A DNA stretch of 64,000 nt from Marinomonas alcarazii (GTDB lineage: Bacteria; Pseudomonadota; Gammaproteobacteria; Pseudomonadales; Marinomonadaceae). The position numbers and the translations under genes are program-made. Below, one piece after another: positions 8,928 to 16,274 of this stretch. The notes beneath the pieces were generated by a model. That model made no database searches. It saw nothing but the letters and a program-made list of their open reading frames with translations, and was not told the origin of the DNA. The stretch is taken from the NCBI RefSeq assembly GCF_003208215.1, contig NZ_QKLW01000008.1, positions 62,001 to 126,000 on the forward strand. The letters are read 5' to 3'. Numbering within the stretch: position 1 is the stretch's first letter; each line of letters starts with the position of its first letter.

Positions 8928-9440
8928 CTACTCCTGGGAGAATATTGTCCATTTTTCACCAAACCACATACCTAAAGGCAACACCAACGCCCAAATGATC
9001 GCCACCACAGACAAGGTTAAATACATAGGCTCAGCCAAACTAATACCGGATAGCTTAGCGCCTGCGATATAGCTTAAGGGTGGACCCACCATGCCCATTA
9101 GAGCAATCAAAAGGTAACGGGTGCGTAACATCGACAGACTATGCGCAAACAGGGTCCCAACACTTATCCAAAGACACAACAACCAAATAGGCGGTAAAAG
9201 ACTGTCTTCTGTTACTGCGCCTGCTATCGAAAACAGACCAATCTGAAACAGCGTACCGTCTATCAAGACTCCGAGCCCAAGGAACAAGAACAGCAAGCGC
9301 CACTCTTTGCGTGAATGCATGAAAAATCGATCATGTATAAGCAAATAGCAGCCCGTGGCGACCAGCGCCCAAACGCTTCCAGCTAGCACACAAACAAACC
9401 AGACAACCTGGAATAAAATGGCATTACCAAAGCGTTTCAT
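8928..9440 (-). CDS. DUF2878 family inner-membrane protein
   Basis: A 170-residue integral membrane protein with about five hydrophobic segments, matching the DUF2878 family as I recall it (cores IDGTLFQIGLF and PPIWLLCLWISVGTLF). No enzymatic motif is visible. The start at 9440 (MKRFGN) is preferred over an ATG two codons upstream because GAGAG lies six bases before it. It follows the cyclopropane-synthase-like gene by 17 bases and is coupled to the next gene, whose ribosome-binding site lies in its 3' end. Families like this accompany Cfa-type enzymes in RpoE/ChrR operons; function is unknown. Confidence 0.8.
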   Translation of the reverse strand: MKRFGNAILFQVVWFVCVLAGSVWALVATGCYLLIHDRFFMHSRKEWRLLFLFLGLGVLIDGTLFQIGLFSIAGAVTEDSLLPPIWLLCLWISVGTLFAHSLSMLRTRYLLIALMGMVGPPLSYIAGAKLSGISLAEPMYLTLSVVAIIWALVLPLGMWFGEKWTIFSQE

Positions 9441-9457
9441 AGCCATCTCTCTATGTT

Positions 9458-10717
9458 TTAAATCGATAAACGGTGATCAGGCTTGGCAAAAATGAACTGA
9501 CCTGTGCTAATAGCACGCTCTTTGAAGCCGCCTTCACAATAAGCAAGATAAAAGTCCCACATACGGCAAAACACATCATCGAAACCCATATCAGTGATTT
9601 CATGGCGTGCAGCGTGAAAGCGTGTGCGCCAATCAGCCAAGGTTTTCGCATAATGTTCTGTGATGTCTTCTAGCCCAACAATTTGCATGTCTGTTTTGGA
9701 GGCGATTTTATGAGCAATCACCTGATTTGACGGCAAACAGCCACCGGGGAAAATATAACGCTGAATAAAGTCCACAGAGCGACGCGCATAATCATAACGT
9801 TGATCGGCAATCGTAATGGCTTGAATCACCATAACGCCATGAGGCTTTAGCAAGGCACTGCATTTAGAAAAGTAACTGTCATAGTATTCGTGACCAACTG
9901 CTTCAATCATCTCGATCGACACCAGCTTGTCATATTGCCCCTGTAGATCACGATAATCTTCCAACAGTAAAGTAATCTTATCTTGCAAGCCTTCAGCTTC
10001 TACCCGCGCTTTAGCAAACTCATATTGCTCTTTGGATATCGTGGTGGTGGTCACTTGGCAGCCATAATGCTTAGCGGCATGAATCGCCATGCCACCCCAA
10101 CCCGTGCCAATTTCTAACAAATGATCGTTTTCACTCAGTTGTAGCTTCTGACAAATGCGATCTAACTTGTTAACCGAGGCTTCCTCTAATGACGAATCAA
10201 GTTGAGGATAAACGGCGGAGGAATACATCATGGTAGGATCGAGGAATAATGAAAAGAAGTCGTTGCCCAAATCATAGTGCGCCGAAATATTATCCTTCGA
10301 GCCTTTCTTCGTATTGGCATTCAACTTATGAATAATTTTGGTCGCAACACGACTCCAGATAGGACGCTTGGCGTCCATCTTATTAATCAGATTTAGATTC
10401 GCAACCATCAAACGAATAACAGACACAATGTCTGGAGATGACCACCAGCCTTTCATATAGGCTTCACCCGCACCTATACTGCTGTTTGAAAACACATCTC
10501 GGTAAGCATGGATGTCATGAACATGAATATGAGCAATGTATTGAGTATTGTCTTTCGGTTCACCAAATGTGTAGGTTTCGCCGTTTTCTTCTAATGTAAG
10601 ATGACCTATCTCTAATCGGCCCAACATTGTAAAAACCATTTTGCGTGCTAGATTATCAAACCATGTTACTGTACGATTTTTCACCACTTTTCGATCACTC
10701 ATACTAACGGAGTTCAT
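9458..10717 (-). CDS. Cyclopropane-fatty-acyl-phospholipid synthase family methyltransferase
   Basis: SAM-dependent methyltransferase expected to add a methylene or methyl group to unsaturated acyl chains of membrane phospholipids. The 419-residue length fits the family. The N-terminal domain ends near 150 at SAHYDLGNDFFSLFLD, a Cfa hallmark. The SAM site is LLEIGTGWGGMAIHAA (about 205-220), and EMIEAVGHEYYDSYFSKC follows. Neighbours are an FAD oxidoreductase, DUF1365 and SDR genes under an apparent RpoE/ChrR promoter. In Rhodobacter sphaeroides that regulon includes enzymes that make furan fatty acids, so the product may be a modified rather than a plain cyclopropane fatty acid. Which product is made cannot be told from sequence. 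Confidence 0.88.
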   Translation of the reverse strand: MNSVSMSDRKVVKNRTVTWFDNLARKMVFTMLGRLEIGHLTLEENGETYTFGEPKDNTQYIAHIHVHDIHAYRDVFSNSSIGAGEAYMKGWWSSPDIVSVIRLMVANLNLINKMDAKRPIWSRVATKIIHKLNANTKKGSKDNISAHYDLGNDFFSLFLDPTMMYSSAVYPQLDSSLEEASVNKLDRICQKLQLSENDHLLEIGTGWGGMAIHAAKHYGCQVTTTTISKEQYEFAKARVEAEGLQDKITLLLEDYRDLQGQYDKLVSIEMIEAVGHEYYDSYFSKCSALLKPHGVMVIQAITIADQRYDYARRSVDFIQRYIFPGGCLPSNQVIAHKIASKTDMQIVGLEDITEHYAKTLADWRTRFHAARHEITDMGFDDVFCRMWDFYLAYCEGGFKERAISTGQFIFAKPDHRLSI

Positions 10718-10764
10718 AGTTATTGGTCCCCTAATGTGTTTGGCTAATTATTAATATAATCGTC

Positions 10765-11544
10765 TTATTTCGTCATTGTAGAAGACGAATTTGGATGTGA
10801 ATAAAAAGGCACCTTTTTCACCCAAAGCTTAAGGGCTTGCCAATAGATTCCAAATGCTACCTTCATTGTCATCACAGGATAATTGAACAATACCTTCGCC
10901 ATGGAACGAGATGTGAGGGGCTGCCGAGTCAGCGATAACGTGGCATCAAACACACATTGCTCATTTTTTAACTCTTTATTCTGCATGTGCACTGCCAGTT
11001 TCTGGTGAGGCGTATTACTTCGCCAATCATAGTAATGTTCCATTGGATGAAATGGAGACACATGCATTTCCTTATTGAATTGAATACGCTGGCTTTGCAA
11101 ATTTGGATCACTCTTTAACACATAAGCGATTTTTTCATTCCAAGGGGTATTGGTGACTTCCAGCAGCATAGCTTGCAACTGTTCGTTTTCATCGAAGCAG
11201 TAATAAATGGTAATGGGATTAATGATGAATCCAAAATAGCGACAGTTAGTCAACATGCGAACAGGGCCTGTGAGGCTTAGCCCCAAGCGACTATTCACTT
11301 CAGACAATACGGCCTGTTTGATCGATATAGAATCATCACCAAAATAATCTTTTCGAGAGAATCGAGCCAAAGACCAGCGCTTCATTGACCACCAAGGACT
11401 CATCGCCAGCACGTCATCCAATTCATCCAAATCGAAATACATCATAAAAACACGATAGCGAAAGGCATGTGTGCGAGGTGTAAAACGACGATGACGTACC
11501 ATGCCCTGATAAATTGCGCTGTGCTTAGGAACAAAATCTACCAT
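10765..11544 (-). CDS. DUF1365 family protein
   Basis: A 259-residue cytoplasmic or membrane-peripheral protein of the DUF1365 family, which commonly sits between the FAD oxidoreductase and Cfa-like genes. Visible family blocks are the N-terminal [20 protein letters not shown], the central [15 protein letters not shown] and the block [15 protein letters not shown]. The reaction is unknown. The ATG at 11544 overlaps the end of the FAD oxidoreductase gene by seven bases (ATGGTAG) and is preferred over an upstream TTG. It probably acts in the same lipid modification as its neighbours. Confidence 0.88.
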   Translation of the reverse strand: MVDFVPKHSAIYQGMVRHRRFTPRTHAFRYRVFMMYFDLDELDDVLAMSPWWSMKRWSLARFSRKDYFGDDSISIKQAVLSEVNSRLGLSLTGPVRMLTNCRYFGFIINPITIYYCFDENEQLQAMLLEVTNTPWNEKIAYVLKSDPNLQSQRIQFNKEMHVSPFHPMEHYYDWRSNTPHQKLAVHMQNKELKNEQCVFDATLSLTRQPLTSRSMAKVLFNYPVMTMKVAFGIYWQALKLWVKKVPFYSHPNSSSTMTK

Positions 11545-12788
11545 GAAATCCCCAATCCATTTGCGACGCGAACACCGCTCCAACAACCGTCTTCGTGGAA
11601 GCCATTACGCCAGTAAGCACCACAAAACCACGTTTTGTTCACACCATTGATTTCTGACCAACGATCCTGCGCTTTAATACCGTCTAAAGTAAAAGTAGGA
11701 TGAGAATACTGAAAACGCCCAACAATTTTGTCTTCTGCGATCATATCCGTCTGATTCAAGGTGACGACATACGTTGTATCGCTGGAAAAGTGCTGCAAAA
11801 TATTCATATTGTAGCTCAGCGTGGCTGGCTTAGTTCGGTCAGATCCCAAATGATAATTCCAGCTCGACCATGCCAATTTTTTCTTCGGTAATAATCTTGT
11901 ATCAGTATGCAATACAACATCATTGTTACGATAAGGAATGGCCGAAAGAATGGCTTGCTCCTCTGTGGAAGGGTCAGCCAATAACGCCAACGCTTCGTCA
12001 CTGTGACAAGCAAACACGACTTGATCAAAATCTTGTGTAGAACCATCAGCAAAATGTATCACCACGCCTTCAGCTGAACGATCTACTTTCGATATATCCG
12101 CGCCCAGCTGAATTCTGTCTTCGAATTTAGACACTAAAGGCTGTAAATAAGCGGATGAACCCCCTTCAATCACTCGCCATTGTGGACGATCATTCACGCT
12201 CAGTAAGCCATGATTTTTAAAGAAGCGAACAAAAAATACCAAAGGGAAGTCCATCATTTCATCCAAAGTAGATGACCAAATAGCGCTCCCCATGGGAATC
12301 AAATAATGACTTGCAAAACGGCTACCGTAGCCTTTTTCTTTAAGGTATTCACCCAGCGTCACGCCTTCTTTTAGACTGCCGTTTTCTAAGTCTTGGATGG
12401 CTTCTTTGTTGAAGCGCAGAATATCTTTTAACATGCCAATAAAAGAAAAATTCAACAAATTACGGCGTTGCGCAAACAGAGTATTAAGATTGTTCCCGCC
12501 GTATTCCAGCCCTGTACGCTGACAACTTACGCTGAAGCTCATTTCTGTTGGTTTTGATTTCACGCCCAGCTCATCCATCAAGCGGATAAAGTTAGGGTAA
12601 GTCCAATCATTAAATACAATAAAACCAGTATCAATAGCACGAGTTTTACCGTTTTCTTCTACATTGACGGTGGCTGTATGACCACCAATACGCTCTGCAG
12701 ATTCAAATACGGTAATATCATGTTGTTGCTGCAAAAGGTAAGCGCTGGTTAATCCGGAAATCCCTGATCCAATAATGGCAATTTTCAC
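11538..12788 (-). CDS. FAD-dependent amine-oxidase-like oxidoreductase
   Basis: A 416-residue flavoprotein of the NAD/FAD-binding amine oxidase type. The N-terminus has the Rossmann motif [14 protein letters not shown], then [17 protein letters not shown]-family blocks recur near residue 265 ([17 protein letters not shown]), and the C-terminal [20 protein letters not shown] segment is typical of this lipid-operon subfamily. The start is a GTG at 12786-12788, with AGGGGA six bases upstream. It overlaps the DUF1365 gene. In the R. sphaeroides RpoE/ChrR regulon, oxidoreductases cooperate with a Cfa-like methyltransferase in furan fatty acid synthesis; equivalence here is inference. Confidence 0.87.
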   Translation of the reverse strand: MKIAIIGSGISGLTSAYLLQQQHDITVFESAERIGGHTATVNVEENGKTRAIDTGFIVFNDWTYPNFIRLMDELGVKSKPTEMSFSVSCQRTGLEYGGNNLNTLFAQRRNLLNFSFIGMLKDILRFNKEAIQDLENGSLKEGVTLGEYLKEKGYGSRFASHYLIPMGSAIWSSTLDEMMDFPLVFFVRFFKNHGLLSVNDRPQWRVIEGGSSAYLQPLVSKFEDRIQLGADISKVDRSAEGVVIHFADGSTQDFDQVVFACHSDEALALLADPSTEEQAILSAIPYRNNDVVLHTDTRLLPKKKLAWSSWNYHLGSDRTKPATLSYNMNILQHFSSDTTYVVTLNQTDMIAEDKIVGRFQYSHPTFTLDGIKAQDRWSEINGVNKTWFCGAYWRNGFHEDGCWSGVRVANGLGISW

Positions 12789-12825
12789 TCATTGTCCCCT
12801 TAAAACGTAATTTGTCATTACCCAG

Positions 12826-13599
12826 CTAAGCTGAAGTAGAAGATGATTTTTTAGGCGCTAATTTAGACAGCCACAATTTTGGAAAATGTCGACCAATCCA
12901 CAACATAGCAGTCAAACGCTTAGGAAAGGCGTATTCAAAAGGTCGGGATTTTAAAGCCGTAAACATACGCTTTGCCGCGTCATCAGCGGACATAAGAAAC
13001 GGCATATCAAAAGTATTTTTCTGCGTTAATGGTGTATCAACAAAACCGGGCAGCAAACAAGTCACATCCACATTATATTGCTTCAAATCCATTCTTAAGG
13101 AAGACAAAAAATAGCGAATTGCCGCCTTGCTGGCACCATAAGCTTCAGCTTTAGGAAAAGCTGCTTGCACGGCTTGCGAACTTACCCCAACCAAATGCGC
13201 TCGCGGTGATTTTTTCAATAGCGGGAGAGACACTTCGACACTGTTCACCAAACCAATAAAATTCACTGACATGATCCGGTCCATCATTTTCCAGTCAGGA
13301 TTTGTCTCTGTTATATCTAAATATTCACACGTGCCGGCGTTTAATACCGCGCAATCCAGCTTATCGGTTTGGGCACTCAATGCCTCTCGGACAGTGTCCA
13401 TTTGGCTTTCGTCTGTCATGTCAAAAGGAACAAAAGAAAGGTTTTCATTGGCGTCTATCAAGGCGCTTAGCTCGCCTGGCCCTCGTGCGCTGGCAATGAC
13501 TTTCCAACCAGCATCTAAAAAACATTTGGTAAGCGCCAAGCCAATACCTGAACTGGCACCTGTGATCCACACTGTGTCTTTTTGTGTTGCTTGATTCAT
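12826..13599 (-). CDS. Short-chain dehydrogenase/reductase of the lipid operon
   Basis: NAD(P)-dependent SDR of 257 residues. It shows the cofactor motif TGASSGIG (about 14-21), LNAG near 90, and the catalytic Ser (VSSQAVQ) with Tyr-x3-Lys in YGASK near 155-160. The substrate is unknown. An acyl or lipid intermediate is likely from its place second in an operon of lipid-modifying enzymes. The ATG at 13599 has GGGAG nine bases upstream, and the gap to the preceding NTF2-like gene is only 13 bases. Confidence 0.88.
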   Translation of the reverse strand: MNQATQKDTVWITGASSGIGLALTKCFLDAGWKVIASARGPGELSALIDANENLSFVPFDMTDESQMDTVREALSAQTDKLDCAVLNAGTCEYLDITETNPDWKMMDRIMSVNFIGLVNSVEVSLPLLKKSPRAHLVGVSSQAVQAAFPKAEAYGASKAAIRYFLSSLRMDLKQYNVDVTCLLPGFVDTPLTQKNTFDMPFLMSADDAAKRMFTALKSRPFEYAFPKRLTAMLWIGRHFPKLWLSKLAPKKSSSTSA

Positions 13600-13612
13600 C
13601 TGAACACTCTCC

Positions 13613-14062
13613 CTACGTTGCCAAACGCTTTTTTAATCCTTTCACAAAAACACCTAATAAGGGCACATGCTCATAGATTAATTGCCCTAGATCATAAACA
13701 TCTTCATGAAAGTAAATACGTTCATCAAATTGCACCTGACTAATACCGCGCACTGTGATGGTCTTCTTACCCAATTTAGGGTGTTTGAAATGCATATTCC
13801 ATTTTATGTAAGCCGTATTTTCAGACACAGTCTGATCCAAATACTCAAAACGCCCACTGTGAACGTTGGCACACATTTCGGAAAGATAAGCATGCAAGGT
13901 TTCTGCGCCGCGCAGTTCATGGACGGGATCTTTGAACAATACATCTTCTGTGTATATATCATCAATTTTGTCGAGCTGTGGGTGCTTCACATCGAGATAA
14001 AAAGCCTTGAAGCGTTCTATTAACAAAGAACTGGGATCTACTTTAGCGTCCGCCATATTCAT
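13613..14062 (-). CDS. NTF2/SnoaL-like protein, first gene of the lipid operon
   Basis: A 149-residue protein with the alpha+beta cone-fold pattern of the nuclear transport factor 2/SnoaL superfamily: N-terminal helix LLIERFKAFYLDV, then IDDIYTEDVLFKDPVHELRG, and C-terminal strands including IKWNMHFKHP. Members are often small binding proteins, isomerases or cyclases; the ligand is unknown. The ATG at 14062 is preferred because AAGG lies six bases upstream, although a GTG one codon earlier and an ATG two codons later are possible. It is the first gene of the leftward operon, facing rpoE across a shared promoter region. Confidence 0.82.
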   Translation of the reverse strand: MNMADAKVDPSSLLIERFKAFYLDVKHPQLDKIDDIYTEDVLFKDPVHELRGAETLHAYLSEMCANVHSGRFEYLDQTVSENTAYIKWNMHFKHPKLGKKTITVRGISQVQFDERIYFHEDVYDLGQLIYEHVPLLGVFVKGLKKRLAT

Positions 14063-14110
14063 CACTTACCTTAGCTGTTACCTTGTCAGGTGTTTGATTC
14101 TTTGATTTAA

Positions 14111-14135
14111 ACGCAAAACACAGAACTTTGGATCA
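14111..14135 (-). promoter_or_regulatory. Candidate RpoE (ECF/ChrR-type) promoter for the lipid operon
   Basis: On the minus strand TGATCC lies at 14130-14135. A TTTAAA/TAAAT-like stretch follows 18 to 20 bases further on, upstream of the NTF2-like gene. TGATCC is the -35 element recalled for the RpoE controlled by ChrR in Rhodobacter. The -10 part is weaker than on the other side, so the exact spacing is uncertain. Confidence 0.5.
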
Positions 14136-14165
14136 TTATTTTTTCATTGTTTTTGATCGTTAAAG

Positions 14166-14195
14166 TGATCCACACTTAGCCAAATGACGTAAATA
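14166..14195 (+). promoter_or_regulatory. Candidate autoregulatory RpoE promoter for rpoE-chrR
   Basis: TGATCC at 14166-14171 and TAAATA at 14190-14195 are separated by 18 bases and lie 51 bases before the rpoE start. This matches the recalled consensus for the ChrR-controlled ECF sigma factor (TGATCC, 18 bases, TAAG-like). A second TGATCC in the opposite direction 30 bases away supports a divergent, autoregulated pair. Confidence 0.6.
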
Positions 14196-14246
14196 CATTT
14201 ATAACGCACACAAGGCGTCGAGATAGCTTTCATTAATGGAGCCAAA

Positions 14247-14822
14247 ATGGAACGCGTAACCCAACTAGAATACGATGAAGAGCGCGCTGCAGACATGCTT
14301 GCCGTGGCTGAAACAAGAGACCAAGCGGCTCTTGCACGCTTGTTCGATTACTATGTTCCTAAGATCCGAAGTTTCTGTCTTGCGGCTCAACCCGGTGCCA
14401 ATTTAATGGCCGATGATATCGCCCAAGAAGTGATGATTCGAATCTGGAACAAAGCGCACACATACAAGCCAGAGTCCGCGTCACTCAATACTTGGGTTTT
14501 TACTTTGGCAAGAAATGCCCGTATCGACTACTTGCGCAAGAATAGCCGACATCAATCGGATATCGACCCAGAATTCCTCTGGCAAAACGTGGTCGATGAA
14601 AATGCAGACCCATTTAAAGACGCTCAGCAAAAAAGAGATCAAGAACGCATTAAACAGGGTTTAGATAAATTACCCAAGGATCAAAAGCAGGTTTTGGCCA
14701 AAGTCTATTTAGAAGGCAAAACCCACAAGGAAGCGGCAGAAGAGTTATCACTTCCCCTTGGAACGATAAAATCTCGCGTCCGTCTCGCTTTGCACAAACT
14801 CACTATTTACGTTAAGAGGTAG
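14247..14822 (+). CDS. rpoE: ECF RNA polymerase sigma factor RpoE (ChrR-associated)
   Basis: A 191-residue extracytoplasmic-function sigma factor of the group paired with ChrR, which answers singlet oxygen and related stress. Region 2 is visible at about 60-110 (DDIAQEVMIRIWNKAHTY, then FTLARNARIDYLRK). Region 4 lies at about 140-188 (LAKVYLEGKTHKEAAEELSL, then GTIKSRVRLALHKL). It is followed after 5 bases by chrR, whose ribosome-binding site lies in the rpoE 3' end. The start has GGAG five bases upstream. It probably drives its own operon and the divergent lipid operon. Confidence 0.93.
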   Translation: MERVTQLEYDEERAADMLAVAETRDQAALARLFDYYVPKIRSFCLAAQPGANLMADDIAQEVMIRIWNKAHTYKPESASLNTWVFTLARNARIDYLRKNSRHQSDIDPEFLWQNVVDENADPFKDAQQKRDQERIKQGLDKLPKDQKQVLAKVYLEGKTHKEAAEELSLPLGTIKSRVRLALHKLTIYVKR

Positions 14823-14827
14823 TATCG

Positions 14828-15526
14828 ATGATTAACTACCATCCATCGATTGAAACATTGACCGATTATGCCGCTGGCTCATTGCCTTTAGCGCACTCTC
14901 TTTGTGTGTCTACTCACATAGAGCATTGCTCAGAATGCCAACAGCAGATTCGTAAACTCGAAATGCTTGGAACGCATCTGTTTGAACAAGCCAAGACCGA
15001 AAAGCGTCGTCTTGATAGCTTAAAAGACAGCTTCTTCCAAAAGCTAGCAGAGCTACCGGAGCAAGACATTCTGAAAAAAGAGCAAACGGCAACAGAGCCA
15101 GAACAAAGCTGGAAAGATGAGTATCGTATTCCTCGCAGCCTACGACAGTTCATCAAAAGCAGCTACGATGATCTAAATTGGATGCGCTTATCACCGTCTT
15201 TTAAAATTGCCACACTCTACAATGAAGAAGGCGGCGCGCAAGTTGCTCTAACGCGGGTCAAAGCGGGTGCGCACATGCCAACTCACACCCATACTGGCGA
15301 TGAAATCACCCTAGTGCTAGAAGGTGCTTTTTCCGATGAAAGCGGTGTGTACCGCCAAGGTGACTTTATTAACCGAGATGCAAGCCATAAGCACAAGCCT
15401 ATCGTCACCAAAGACGCAGAGTGTATTTGTCTTACTGTCTTGGATGCACCTATTGAATTTACGGGTTGGTTAACACGACTATTGAACCCTCTCATTCGTC
15501 GACATCACCCTTATTCGCCACATTAA
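14828..15526 (+). CDS. chrR: ChrR family zinc anti-sigma factor with cupin domain
   Basis: Holds RpoE inactive until stress. The N-terminal anti-sigma domain has zinc-ligand candidates H5, H30, C34 and C37 (THIEHCSEC). As I recall, the R. sphaeroides ChrR ligands are H6, H31, C35 and C38, a one-residue offset. The C-terminal cupin domain carries the metal-binding pattern MPTHTHTGDEITLV and a later HKHKP. The 232-residue length is typical. Its pairing with rpoE and the divergent lipid operon is the standard arrangement for this regulon. Confidence 0.92.
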   Translation: MINYHPSIETLTDYAAGSLPLAHSLCVSTHIEHCSECQQQIRKLEMLGTHLFEQAKTEKRRLDSLKDSFFQKLAELPEQDILKKEQTATEPEQSWKDEYRIPRSLRQFIKSSYDDLNWMRLSPSFKIATLYNEEGGAQVALTRVKAGAHMPTHTHTGDEITLVLEGAFSDESGVYRQGDFINRDASHKHKPIVTKDAECICLTVLDAPIEFTGWLTRLLNPLIRRHHPYSPH

Positions 15527-15613
15527 AGCCATGCTTCGCAGCACTGTGCCGCATAAGATAGACACACGATTGCAGACGTTAGCCAATAACAAGCAAATAT
15601 TGTGAAAATCTGG

Positions 15614-15647
15614 TATAGTCCTTGTTCAATCTAAAAACAAGGACTAT
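15614..15647 (+). promoter_or_regulatory. Palindrome spanning an extended -10 promoter and the ribosome-binding site
   Basis: A perfect 12-base inverted repeat: ATAGTCCTTGTT at 15615-15626 and AACAAGGACTAT at 15636-15647, with a nine-base spacer. The left arm overlaps an extended -10 element (TGGTATAGT) and the right arm holds the AAGGA of the next gene. A bound repressor could block transcription, or a hairpin could affect translation if transcription starts further upstream. Which of these applies cannot be told from sequence. Confidence 0.6.
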
Positions 15648-15652
15648 TTATC

Positions 15653-15835
15653 ATGGCAACTAAGAAGAAACAGCCGGCAGCTTCGGAAACCTCGGAATCC
15701 ATTGAAAAGCAAATGCAAGAGTTTCTAGCTCGTGGTGGGCAGATAGATAAAATCGATTCAGGGGTTAGCGGACAATCTCAGCTAACGGGATCACGTCATA
15801 TTTCCCTAGGAAATAGCAAAACGAAAGCTCAATAA
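15653..15835 (+). CDS. Small SutA-like protein
   Basis: A 60-residue hydrophilic protein with a Lys/Ala/Ser-rich, probably disordered N-terminus and a conserved-looking core at about 22-40, MQEFLARGGQIDKIDSGVSG. The core resembles the EFLSRGGKVQEI segment I recall from the C-terminal part of Pseudomonas SutA, an RNA-polymerase-binding protein active in slow growth. The acidic N-terminus of SutA is missing here. This is a resemblance from memory, not a demonstrated homology. The ATG is preceded by AAGGA within a perfect palindrome. No transmembrane segment is present. Confidence 0.65.
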   Translation: MATKKKQPAASETSESIEKQMQEFLARGGQIDKIDSGVSGQSQLTGSRHISLGNSKTKAQ

Positions 15836-15916
15836 GCTTAAGGGATATTTTACTTTTCGTAGATATCCCCTGCTATTGGCTCTGATAATTACCTGTTTAA
15901 TTGACACTGGAAAACT

Positions 15917-16126
15917 ATGCTGTCTGAATCTGATCGCGCGTTTTTTCGCCCTAAATGGCGTCGAGTTGTTACCACTTTATTCTGTGCTGGTTGGGCCATT
16001 ATTGAATGGACGGCAGACGAACCTATTTGGGCCATGATTTCAGCAGGCATCACAGTTTATTGCCTATGGAATTTCTTTTATAAATTTGAAGAAAAAACAG
16101 ACGAAGACAACACTACTGCAAGTTAG
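15917..16126 (+). CDS. Small two-helix membrane protein
   Basis: A 69-residue protein with a short cytoplasmic start (MLSESDRAFFRPKWRR), two hydrophobic segments at about 17-30 and 38-56, and an acidic tail. The start resembles small proteins carrying a DUF3329-type domain, from memory. Function unknown. The ribosome-binding site is weak (GGAAAA). It lies 81 bases after the SutA-like gene and could be co-transcribed with it. Confidence 0.6.
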   Translation: MLSESDRAFFRPKWRRVVTTLFCAGWAIIEWTADEPIWAMISAGITVYCLWNFFYKFEEKTDEDNTTAS

Positions 16127-16233
16127 CCACGCTAATCCATTCTGCCTTACGACCTGTGTATTATTTGTTTATGGTGCGTCACACATCCGCCATATAAACG
16201 TCACGCCTTTGTCATACTGACGCTCTACTCTCA

Positions 16234-16260
16234 CTAATAAGATATCCAAAAACTTATTAG
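16234..16260 (+). promoter_or_regulatory. Inverted repeat just upstream of the acyltransferase gene
   Basis: CTAATAAG at 16234-16241 and CTTATTAG at 16253-16260 form a perfect eight-base inverted repeat. It ends 14 bases before the start codon, just before the ribosome-binding site. It could be an operator or a leader hairpin; there is no further evidence. Confidence 0.35.
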
Positions 16261-16274
16261 AGCGGAGCACCACT

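Noticed and set aside
16205..16235. Possible Pho box upstream of the ornithine lipid gene
   Set aside because: One TTGTCAT half-site is present but the second repeat at the required spacing does not match.
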